Source of the DNA: Mycobacterium sp. E2733
GTDB taxonomy: Bacteria > Actinomycetota > Actinomycetes > Mycobacteriales > Mycobacteriaceae
Direction: 5' to 3'
Length of the DNA: 43,391 nt
Assembly (NCBI RefSeq): GCF_001667585.1
Contig: NZ_LZJZ01000050.1
Span: 1-43,391 of the forward strand
Positions 1 to 8,389 of this stretch are shown in pieces (positions within the stretch are counted from its first letter, which is position 1; each line of letters begins with the position of its first letter). The position numbers and the translations under genes were made by a program. A model generated the notes under the pieces. That model saw only the letters and a list, made by a program, of their open reading frames with translations. It did no database searches and was not told the DNA's origin.

Positions 1-871
1 ACATCGGGGTGCAGCGGCTCAAGAACGGGCTCAACGCCGTCGGGGCGGCTCCGATCGCCGGACGGGTCTCGGGCACCTCGTCGAGCGGTACCCAGGCGCC
101 GACCCGCTGGGCCAGCATAGGGTTGGTGGACAGGCCGCCGCCGACCCACAGGTCCAGGCCGGGCCCATGCTCGGGATGGTTGACGCCGATGAAGGCGATG
201 TCGTTGATCTCGTGCGCGACGTCCTGCAGACCCGAGATCGCGGTCTTGTACTTGCGCGGCAGGTCGGCGAAGTCCGGCTGGCCGATGTAGCGGCGCACGA
301 TCTCGTCGATCGCCCAGGTCGGGTCGAGCACCTCGTCGATCGATTCGCCGGCCAGCGGCGAACCCAGGATGACGCGCGGGCAGTCGCCGCACGCCTCGGC
401 GGTCTGCAGCCCGACGTCGGCGAGACGCCGCCAGATTTCGGGGACGTTTTCGACCTCGATCCAGTGCATCTGCACGTTCTGGCGATCGGAGATGTCGGCG
501 GTGTCGCGGCCGAACTCGGTAGAGATCCGGCCGACCGTGCGCAGCGCGGCGGCCGACAGCGCGCCGCCGTCGCAGCGCACCCGCATCATGAAGTACTTGG
601 CTTCAAGCAGATCGGCGTTCTCGTCGCCGGTGAAGGTGCCGTCGTAACCCTGTTCGCGCTGGGTGTAGAGCCCCCACCAGCGGAAGCGTCCGCGCAGGTC
701 GCTCTTGTCGATGCTGTCGAACCCGTCCCTGGCGTAGACGTTCTCGATGCGTTCGCGCACCTCGAGCGGGGCGCCGGCGTGCTTCATCTCTTCGTTGGGA
801 TTGAGTGGCTCCCGGTCTCCCAGCGCCCACTGGCCCTCGTTGCGGGTTTTCGCCGGACGGGCTGTGGTCAT
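1..871 (-). CDS. nirA: Ferredoxin-dependent assimilatory sulfite reductase NirA/SirA (N-terminal half; runs off window)
   Basis: Reduces sulfite to sulfide with electrons from ferredoxin in cysteine biosynthesis, in the cytoplasm. The first 290 residues are visible; the family is about 555-563 aa, so the C-terminal half with the 4Fe-4S/siroheme cysteines lies beyond base 1. The ATG at 871 follows an AGGAG box. The translation is close to M. tuberculosis Rv2391, including the N-terminal siroheme-fold half-domain. Tyr69 (in WWGLYTQ) and Cys161 (in EACGDC) fall at the same numbers as the Tyr-Cys cross-link pair described for M. tuberculosis NirA. Regulation is likely cysteine-responsive through the polycysteine leader at 982-1074. 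The gene is divergent from hemW. Assignment is confident. Confidence 0.95.
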   Translation of the reverse strand, partial: MTTARPAKTRNEGQWALGDREPLNPNEEMKHAGAPLEVRERIENVYARDGFDSIDKSDLRGRFRWWGLYTQREQGYDGTFTGDENADLLEAKYFMMRVRCDGGALSAAALRTVGRISTEFGRDTADISDRQNVQMHWIEVENVPEIWRRLADVGLQTAEACGDCPRVILGSPLAGESIDEVLDPTWAIDEIVRRYIGQPDFADLPRKYKTAISGLQDVAHEINDIAFIGVNHPEHGPGLDLWVGGGLSTNPMLAQRVGAWVPLDEVPETRPAIGAAPTALSPFLSRCTPM

Positions 872-981
872 TGCAGAGGTCTCCTTCTCGACATCGCAGG
901 CATAGAAGCGCAGCTCACCGGTTGGTATCGGCGGCGCAGATCCGATGCCAGCTGGACGTACAGGTGGGCGGGTCTACGACA

Positions 982-1074
982 TCAAGGGAGACAGCAACAG
1001 CTGCAAACACGCTTGAGATCAATGTGCCGCCGCGCCACGAGCGCAATGCGAAGGCTGGGCTGAGCGACGGTCAC
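982..1074 (-). CDS. Polycysteine leader peptide upstream of nirA (cysteine-responsive attenuator)
   Basis: A 30-residue reading frame from GTG 1074 to TGA at 982-984, ending about 110 bases before nirA. It carries the segment RRHIDLKRV followed by CSCCCLP and the stop. This matches the pattern of polycysteine leaderless small ORFs shown in M. smegmatis to attenuate sulfur-assimilation operons, one of which sits ahead of its sirA. A CACAAT hexamer ends 6 bases before the GTG, so a leaderless transcript is plausible. A shorter GTG start at 1038 would keep the conserved part. Proposed mechanism, from established knowledge: when Cys-tRNA is scarce ribosomes stall on the Cys codons and downstream expression rises. 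Confidence 0.82.
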   Translation of the reverse strand: MTVAQPSLRIALVARRHIDLKRVCSCCCLP

Positions 1075-1136
1075 GCGTCCATTGTGCCATGCCCGTCGGG
1101 GGGCATTGCCACCAGGTCAAATATCCGCTCACGGTG

Positions 1137-1157
1137 AGCTTAATTCTCGATTAAGCT
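1137..1157. promoter_or_regulatory. Perfect 8-bp inverted repeat between nirA and hemW
   Basis: AGCTTAAT - TCTCG - ATTAAGCT, a perfect palindrome with a 5-base spacer, AT-rich against a GC-rich background. It lies about 63 bp upstream of the start of the nirA leader peptide and about 100 bp upstream of hemW. It is shaped like a dimeric repressor/activator site; the factor is unknown. Confidence 0.5.
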
Positions 1158-1259
1158 GGCCGTCCCGGTGAGAAAACCCACGGGAAGGCCGCGGGCGGTC
1201 GATCGCGATTCGGCGACCGACGCCGCAGCCGGGTGCCGCACACCGTGGGATCATTTGGC

Positions 1260-2432
1260 ATGGCACTTCGCGAGCAAGCGGTCGAGCTGCCCGAGCTGCA
1301 GCCCGTTCCCAGGCGGCCGTTCGGGGTGTACATCCATGTCCCGTTCTGCATAACGCGTTGCGGTTACTGCGATTTCAACACCTACACGCCCGCCGAGTTG
1401 GGCGGTGTGAACCCCGACGCCTGGCTGGCGGCGCTGCGGACCGAGTTGAAGCTGGCCGCCGAGCGGCTTTCCGGGCCGACCGTCAACACGGTGTTCGTCG
1501 GGGGAGGGACGCCGTCGCTGTTGGGCGGCGCGCGCGTGGCGGCGCTGCTGGACATGGTGCGCGAACATTTCGCGCTGGCACCCGACGCCGAGATCACCAC
1601 GGAGGCCAACCCCGAGTCGGCCTGGCCGGACTTCTTCGACGCCATCCGCGCGGCCGGCTACACGCGGGTGTCGCTCGGCATGCAGTCGGTATCACCCAGA
1701 GTCCTGGGGGTCCTCGACCGCATCCACACCCCGAACCGATCGGCCGCCGCCGCCCGCGAAGCGTTGGCTGCGGGCTTCGAGCACGTCAGCCTCGATCTGA
1801 TCTACGGGACGCCCGGGGAGTCCGACGACGATCTGCTGCGCTCGGTCGACATGGCAATCGAGACCGGCGTCGATCACGTGTCGGCGTACGCGCTGGTCGT
1901 CGAGGAAGGCACCGCGCTGGCCCGACGGGTTCGGCGTGGCGAGTTGGCGGCTCCGGACGACGATGTGCTCGCACACCGCTACGAGCTGGTCGATGCGCGG
2001 CTGTCCGAGGCCGGAATGACGTGGTACGAAGTGTCCAACTGGTCGCGGCCCGGCGGGGAATGCCGACACAACCTCGGCTATTGGGACGATGGCCAGTGGT
2101 GGGGCGCGGGACCTGGAGCCCACGGCTACGTCGGCGCCACGCGGTGGTGGAACGTCAAGCATCCCAACGCTTACGCGGAGAAGCTGGCGGCCGCCGCGCT
2201 GCCGGTGGGAGGATTCGAGCGGCTGGACGACGACGCCCTGCACACCGAGGACGTGTTGTTGAAAACCCGTCTGCGGCAGGGTCTTCCGCGTGAGGTGCTG
2301 AGTCGCACCGAATGTGAACGCGCCGAACGCGCGGTCGCCGACGGGTTGCTGGTGTCCGACGCCGACCGGTTCGTCCTCACGCCGCGCGGTCGGCTGCTGG
2401 CCGACGCGGTGGTGCGCGCCGTCCTGGGATAG
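1260..2432 (+). CDS. hemW: Radical SAM haem chaperone HemW (HemN-like)
   Basis: 390 aa. Radical SAM protein of the coproporphyrinogen III oxidase-like family, orthologous to M. tuberculosis Rv2388c. The signature CITRCGYCDF (Cys30, Cys34, Cys37) binds the 4Fe-4S cluster. The Cx3Cx2CDF form is that of HemW, a haem-binding/inserting protein, rather than true HemN. GGGTPS follows as the SAM-binding segment, and a HemN C-terminal domain occupies the last ~100 residues. The start is set at ATG 1260 because it gives the usual N-terminus; GTG/ATG codons further upstream (such as 1233) are possible. No strong Shine-Dalgarno is visible. In M. tuberculosis rpfD and Rv2390c lie between this gene and nirA; here they are absent. 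Confidence 0.93.
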   Translation: MALREQAVELPELQPVPRRPFGVYIHVPFCITRCGYCDFNTYTPAELGGVNPDAWLAALRTELKLAAERLSGPTVNTVFVGGGTPSLLGGARVAALLDMVREHFALAPDAEITTEANPESAWPDFFDAIRAAGYTRVSLGMQSVSPRVLGVLDRIHTPNRSAAAAREALAAGFEHVSLDLIYGTPGESDDDLLRSVDMAIETGVDHVSAYALVVEEGTALARRVRRGELAAPDDDVLAHRYELVDARLSEAGMTWYEVSNWSRPGGECRHNLGYWDDGQWWGAGPGAHGYVGATRWWNVKHPNAYAEKLAAAALPVGGFERLDDDALHTEDVLLKTRLRQGLPREVLSRTECERAERAVADGLLVSDADRFVLTPRGRLLADAVVRAVLG

Positions 2433-2447
2433 GGCCCAGCTGATTGG

Positions 2448-2568
2448 GAACCAGTGCGCGACTGCGCGATTGATCTCGACGTACAGCGGAACCCCGCGGC
2501 AGGGTCGCGCTCGCCTCGGCGATTCCCAGCAGCTGCACCGCGGGCAGCGCGATGTAGGACGCCGACTC
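2448..2568 (-). pseudogene. Remnant of a second SbtA-type transporter gene (C-terminal end only)
   Basis: On the minus strand one frame reads SASYIALPAVQLLGIAEAS and on to ATLPRG, then a neighbouring frame reads GVPLYVEINRAVAHWF. These two pieces match ASYIAVPAVQRLAIPEAS and IPLYIEVNRLISHWF at the C-terminus of the intact gene next door (2729-3964). The intervening ~16 residues are deleted and the frame is shifted at the junction. The stop expected after HWF is lost. Only the last ~50 codons remain, so a tandem copy of the transporter gene has been almost wholly deleted. Confidence 0.75.
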
Positions 2569-2728
2569 GCAACGCCCACGAACTTAACGGAAACCCGCTC
2601 GCTTCGCGGGCCGGCTCAACCCGCCTTTACGTACAACTAACAACCAGCTGAGGCAACCCTCGTCTCTGGCTCGGACGGTCGCGTCAAAGGAACTGTCGCC
2701 CCTTGCGATTCGCCGGGCCCGGTCGGGA

Positions 2729-3964
2729 CTAGAACCAGTGGCTGATCAGCCGATTGACCTCAATGTAGAGCGGGATCCCGATCGTCACATTGTAGGAGAA
2801 CGTCAGACCGAGCGACGCTGCCAACGGAAGCGTGGGGCTGGCCTCGGGGATCGCCAGCCGCTGGACCGCGGGGACGGCGATGTAGGACGCCGCGCCGCAA
2901 AGGACCGCGAAAAGTACGTAGGTTCCCGGCTTGAAATCGGCGTGGGTGAGCGAGGCGTAGCTGTGCGCGACCAGGATGCCAAGCGGCGCAAAGACATTCG
3001 GTGCCAGCAGGCCGAAGATGATGAAACCGGGGCCCGCCCTTCGCAGGTCCCTCAACTTCCGGGAGGCCGTCATCCCCATCTCGAGCAGGAACAGACAAAG
3101 CACGCCCTGGAACGCCAGGACAAAGAACTTGTCGTCGTCGGCGACCACCTTTTGCCCTTGCAGCCCACTGACGAGGCCGATGATGATGCCGCCCATCAGC
3201 AGGACGAGCCCCGGGTTGAGGAACACCTCTTGGAACAGCTCCCGCGAGAAGATCGGCACCTTCTTGCCCGTCGCACGGGGCAAGTTCTGGTCTTGCTCCC
3301 AGTCGGGGTGGTCGAGCTTTTCCAGGGAGAGTTCGAGCTCCTCCTCCAGTCCGCGCTCGTTTTCGGCCTCGAGGCTCTGGCCGGGCGTGGGTTTGGCCGC
3401 GGTGCCGGGTCCGACGCCCACCCTGACCGGCGCGACGTAGCCCGGCTCGTCAACCATGTTCCCCGCCGTGTCCATCCCGCGGTGGCGAAGACGCGCCACG
3501 AAGTACAGCGCCACCAGGCAGCCCGGAATCTCCATGACGGCCAACATGACCGGCATATAGGCGTTGAACGCCATGCCGATGGCCGTCAGGACGGCCACGC
3601 AGGTGGCGAACGTTCCCGCCGAGTCTGACCCGTAATAGCCCGCGACGGTCGCCCGGTCTATTCGTCGAATTGAGGTCAGCCAATTCAGCAGCAGATAAGC
3701 GAGGCCGCCGATCACGAAGTTGAGCACGAAGCCCAACACCATGAAGCCCACGATCACTCCGACGCTGCCGGCGCTGATCTTGGCGAGTTCCTCACCGCCG
3801 TGCCAGCCGATGGCCAGCAGCAGGTACATGGTCAGGCCTTGGTAGATCACATAGGGAAATTCGAAGCGCACCTTCAGGATTGGGATGAGGAATCCGAAGT
3901 AGAAGAACAGCAGGAGCGGCTTGAACAGGTTATGGGTGAAGTTCTGCCAAAACTCTTGCAGCAT
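2729..3964 (-). CDS. SbtA-type sodium-dependent bicarbonate transporter family protein (Rv2387-like)
   Basis: 411 aa integral membrane protein of the Sbt_1/DUF897 superfamily, named for cyanobacterial SbtA, which imports bicarbonate with sodium. About ten hydrophobic segments lie in two blocks (roughly residues 10-175 and 260-411), separated by a hydrophilic acidic linker of about 80 residues; this two-half layout is typical. The ATG at 3964 has GGGAGG just upstream; an open extension to 4033 lacks family similarity. It corresponds by position to M. tuberculosis Rv2387, next to mbtI and hemW. Substrate in mycobacteria is not established; bicarbonate is inference. A decayed second copy lies just downstream. 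Confidence 0.85.
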   Translation of the reverse strand: MLQEFWQNFTHNLFKPLLLFFYFGFLIPILKVRFEFPYVIYQGLTMYLLLAIGWHGGEELAKISAGSVGVIVGFMVLGFVLNFVIGGLAYLLLNWLTSIRRIDRATVAGYYGSDSAGTFATCVAVLTAIGMAFNAYMPVMLAVMEIPGCLVALYFVARLRHRGMDTAGNMVDEPGYVAPVRVGVGPGTAAKPTPGQSLEAENERGLEEELELSLEKLDHPDWEQDQNLPRATGKKVPIFSRELFQEVFLNPGLVLLMGGIIIGLVSGLQGQKVVADDDKFFVLAFQGVLCLFLLEMGMTASRKLRDLRRAGPGFIIFGLLAPNVFAPLGILVAHSYASLTHADFKPGTYVLFAVLCGAASYIAVPAVQRLAIPEASPTLPLAASLGLTFSYNVTIGIPLYIEVNRLISHWF

Positions 3965-4253
3965 TCGATGCCTCCCTCGATGAGTGCGGTGATCAGGGAA
4001 AGCACCGTCCGCAAGCGGAGCCACCACGAACATCCCGACGACCGTGGAAAACTTATCCCCGCCGGTGTCAAAGCGCCACTCGAATGCAAACTATGTAGTA
4101 ACGGCGTGTCTAATCGCTGCGAGCCGACCGACGTCCGGGAAAACCGCTGTTCAGAGGGCTAAGGCTGGCGATCTTTGCAACGCGGGACGGCGGTTCGGAA
4201 GGCGTTGATTTGGTGGGAAAGTGCTGTGTATTTGCTGTGGGGTCAACACAGAA

Positions 4254-4466
4254 TCAACGTGCCGACGAAATAACTGACGGCCTGACCCCGACACCCTTCT
4301 GGCGGTGTGTCACCGACAGCCATGCCATTGGTGAGTAATGGGTGGTGATTTTCTCGAAACCGTCCACGCGCGAAACCGTGAGCACGCCCGTCTCCTGGTT
4401 GATTTCGAGTTCGTCCGTCTCGCCGCCCTGCACCTCTTCGCCGTTCGCAAGCCGGATCACGAACAT
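4254..4466 (-). CDS. Small conserved-looking hypothetical protein
   Basis: About 70 aa starting MFVIRLANGEEVQGG and continuing through ETGVLTVSRVDGF; alternating hydrophobic residues suggest a small beta-rich fold. I do not recognise a named family. The start at ATG 4466 is a judgement: the frame stays open upstream to 4592, and a short overlapping frame (GTG about 4508, after AAAGGAG, ending in the TGA just inside this gene) could couple translation. It lies between the SbtA-type gene and mbtI. No function is proposed. Confidence 0.45.
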   Translation of the reverse strand: MFVIRLANGEEVQGGETDELEINQETGVLTVSRVDGFEKITTHYSPMAWLSVTHRQKGVGVRPSVISSAR

Positions 4467-4826
4467 GATGTTGCTCTCGAAGAGTCGTTCAGATAGGAGT
4501 TCACGCGCCACTCCTTTACGCACTGCGATCGAACTCGCCGAGCCACCGCGTCCAACTGAATCTCCGGTTGGCGGGTTTGCACGGATCGACACGATTTTAG
4601 GAGAAGTCTCGTCGGCGTGGGGGGGTGATGTGCAGTAACGACGTAAACGCTGTGGAAACGTTTGGGGTGTTTTTGGGGCGGCAAGGTGCCCAGAGGGTGT
4701 GTGGGACCAGCGGCACCAGCCTTGGCGGCGCTTCTACCTGCGGAAGTTGTCAGCCGCCGGGCGGCCGGGTGTTCAGCCGGCGCAGCTCGTAGGGCCGGCT
4801 GGCGCGCTGACTGGAAGGGAGTTTTG

Positions 4827-4853
4827 GCGGGCCGATCGGATTTGCCGGCCCGC
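4827..4853 (+). terminator. GC-rich hairpin just before the mbtI promoter
   Basis: GCGGGCCG - 11-base loop - CGGCCCGC, perfect 8-bp arms. No U-tract follows. It may insulate mbtI from upstream transcription; alternatively it is a chance GC-rich palindrome. Confidence 0.35.
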
Positions 4854-4878
4854 GGGGGGAGCGGTTGAGCGTTCTTAG

Positions 4879-6256
<1,378 letters not shown>

Positions 6257-6355
6257 CGCGCCATTCGTCTGCCCTGTCGGAGCCTCCGGTGTGGCCACCC
6301 CAGGCGTAGGGACCTTTGGCCCTAGTTTGCCGTATTTTCGGCGTGTCATCTTTAT

Positions 6356-6388
6356 GTAACCGCATGACACAGATACATTGTGCGTTAC
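6356..6388. promoter_or_regulatory. Imperfect inverted repeat upstream of the desA1-like gene
   Basis: GTAACCGC at 6356-6363 and GCGTTAC at 6382-6388 form a near-perfect inverted repeat, with an inner ACA/TGT pair. It ends about 28 bp before the GTG start, where a repressor could act. Mycobacterial acyl desaturase genes are known to be controlled by the TetR-type MadR; whether this is its site cannot be settled here. Confidence 0.4.
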
Positions 6389-6416
6389 TTGACGGCACAC
6401 ATAACTGGAGGGCCTT

Positions 6417-7433
6417 GTGTCCAACGACCTGACCAACCTGCAGCTACTCCACGAACTTGAGCCGGTGGTCGAGGACCTGCTCAATCGCCACCTGTCGATG
6501 TTCAAAGAGTGGAATCCGCACGACTACGTCCCATGGTCGGATGGCAAGGACTTCTACGCGCTGGACGGTCAGGATTGGGAGCCCGGAGACAGCCGGCTCC
6601 CCGACGTCGCGCAAGTGGCGATGGTGCAGAACCTGCTGACTGAGGACAATTTGCCGTCGTATCACCGTGAGATCGCGATGAACTTCAGCATGGACGGCCC
6701 GTGGGGGCAGTGGGTCAACAGGTGGACGGCCGAGGAGGCCAGGCACAGCACGGCGTTGCGCGACTACCTTGTGGTCACCCGAGCCGTCGACCCGGTGGCG
6801 CTGGAAAAGCTACGCCTGGAGCAAATGACCCGGGGCTTCAGCCCCGGCCAGAATCAGCAGGGCGACATGTTTGCCGACTGCCTGTTCGACTCGGTCATGT
6901 ACGTTTCGTTCCAGGAGTTGGCCACCCGGGTTTCCCACCGCAACACGGGTAAGGCGTCCCAAGACCCGATCGCGGAGCAGCTGATGGCCAGGGTGTCACA
7001 CGACGAGAACCTGCACATGATCTTCTATCGGGACGTCAGCGCGGCGGGTCTGGACATCGCCCCGAACCAGGCGATGAAGTCGGTGCACCGGATCTTGCGC
7101 AATTTCAAGATGCCCGGGTTCACGGTGCCGGAATTCCGGCGCAAGGCGGTAATCATCGCCGTCGGCGGTGTTTACGACCCGCGCATCCACCTCGACGAGG
7201 TGGTGATGCCGGTGCTGAGGAAGTGGCGCATCTTCGAACGCGAAGACTTCAGCGGGGAGGCCGCACGGATGCGCGACGATCTCGCCGTGTTGGTCAAGGA
7301 GCTCGAGCAGGCCTCCGACAAATTCGAGGAATCCAAGCAGCGCTATCTCGAGCGCGAGGCCCGCAAAACCGAGAGAATCACCGCCAGTAAAGTCCTGAAA
7401 ACCGAAGGGACGCTGACCCTGAGCGGCCACTGA
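6417..7433 (+). CDS. desA1: Acyl-[ACP] desaturase, DesA1 family
   Basis: 338 aa, equal in length to M. tuberculosis DesA1 (Rv0824c) and highly similar. Soluble diiron enzyme that puts a double bond into ACP-bound acyl chains, in mycobacteria feeding mycolic acid synthesis. The expected ligands are present: Glu76 (TEDNLPSYH), Glu107 and His110 (EEARH), Glu167, Glu197 and His200 (DENLH). The GTG start at 6417 has a GGAGG box. The gene stands alone after mbtI and converges on the MerR gene with 26 bp between. It may be the main desA1 or a paralogue; the context differs from M. tuberculosis, so the symbol means family membership. Confidence 0.88.
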   Translation: MSNDLTNLQLLHELEPVVEDLLNRHLSMFKEWNPHDYVPWSDGKDFYALDGQDWEPGDSRLPDVAQVAMVQNLLTEDNLPSYHREIAMNFSMDGPWGQWVNRWTAEEARHSTALRDYLVVTRAVDPVALEKLRLEQMTRGFSPGQNQQGDMFADCLFDSVMYVSFQELATRVSHRNTGKASQDPIAEQLMARVSHDENLHMIFYRDVSAAGLDIAPNQAMKSVHRILRNFKMPGFTVPEFRRKAVIIAVGGVYDPRIHLDEVVMPVLRKWRIFEREDFSGEAARMRDDLAVLVKELEQASDKFEESKQRYLEREARKTERITASKVLKTEGTLTLSGH

Positions 7434-7459
7434 CGCGGCTGGCGAGGCGGCACGAGCGT

Positions 7460-8386
7460 TCAGGCCGAAGAGCTGGACTCCAGATAGTCGGCGAGTATGC
7501 GACCCACCAACGACTCGATGTTGGACTCGATCGACGACGCGAGCGTGGCGGTGACCGTCGCCACGGCTTGCGTCCGGAAGCGCACCAACATCGTGATCAG
7601 CTCGGCGATCTCGGCATCCGCGGGCAGGGGCTCGCCCGGCTTGATGCGCTCCAGCACATGCTCGGCTCCGGCGCGCACCAGCATGTCGCTGATCTTGTCG
7701 ATCTCCGGCACGATCTGCTCGTGTAGGTCGACGAGCTTTTCCAATTTGACACCGTAGCCGCGGATTTCGTTGAACGCCTCGATCAGTTTGGGACGGGTAA
7801 TGGTGGCCATTGCCCCATCGACCCGGATGACCTGCAGCGCTACCAGGCGCTCGAACGCCTCCGGGTCGTCGACGAGTCGCTGCGCGTCGACCAGTGCCAT
7901 GGTCTCCGGCTTCTCCGTGGTCCAGGTGCCCGCGATGGCGTTCTCCAGTCCCAGCACGTCACCCAGGTTCTTCCCCTCCTCCCAGGCGCCGAGCATTTCA
8001 CGTACGTGGGCGATGTTGTATCCGCGGTCGAGCATCGAGGTGATCAGGCGCAGCCGGGTCAGGTGGGTGTCGTTGAACAATGCGATGCGGCCCACCCGCA
8101 ACGGCGGGGGGAGCAACCCGCGGTCGCGGTAGACCCGGATGTTGCGGGTGGTGGTGCCGGCCAGCCGGGCCAGGTCGTCGATCCGGTACTCACCGGACTC
8201 GGCGACGCCGTGGGGGTGGCGGACCGCCGCGTCGAAAAGCTGTGCGACCGCGGTCTCGATGAGCTGCCGGTACTCCCGCGATTGTCGCCGAACGCGCTTG
8301 GGTGCGCGCCGCACGTTGTGCAGCACGCTGGCGATGGTCCCGGGTTCGGGCCTTGAAGAACGGTCGAGCGGGCGGTCCGGTGTCAT
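7460..8386 (-). CDS. MerR-family transcriptional regulator
   Basis: 308 aa. A MerR winged helix sits at about residues 65-135: YRIDDLARLAGTTTRNIRVY is the DNA-binding helix-turn-helix, followed by RDRGLLPPP and a dimerisation helix. A long N-terminal arm and a ~170-residue C-terminal domain of unknown ligand follow. It has no obvious Cys metal site, so it more likely senses an organic ligand or lipid. ATG 8386 lies 3 bp after the stop of the monooxygenase gene, so it is the last gene of the 12685-7460 operon and probably its regulator. Confidence 0.85.
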   Translation of the reverse strand: MTPDRPLDRSSRPEPGTIASVLHNVRRAPKRVRRQSREYRQLIETAVAQLFDAAVRHPHGVAESGEYRIDDLARLAGTTTRNIRVYRDRGLLPPPLRVGRIALFNDTHLTRLRLITSMLDRGYNIAHVREMLGAWEEGKNLGDVLGLENAIAGTWTTEKPETMALVDAQRLVDDPEAFERLVALQVIRVDGAMATITRPKLIEAFNEIRGYGVKLEKLVDLHEQIVPEIDKISDMLVRAGAEHVLERIKPGEPLPADAEIAELITMLVRFRTQAVATVTATLASSIESNIESLVGRILADYLESSSSA

Positions 8387-8389
8387 CCG

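Noticed and set aside
167..1063. A 298-codon open frame on the plus strand opposite nirA
   Set aside because: Antisense to a clear sulfite reductase; its composition is the mirror of a GC-rich gene and it has no recognisable domain.
1692..2579. Long minus-strand frame opposite hemW
   Set aside because: Shadow of hemW codon bias. Only its first stretch overlaps the transporter remnant, which is reported separately.
4205..4260. CTGTGT/ACACAG repeat near 4220-4250
   Set aside because: Six-base arms with a long spacer; not distinguishable from chance.
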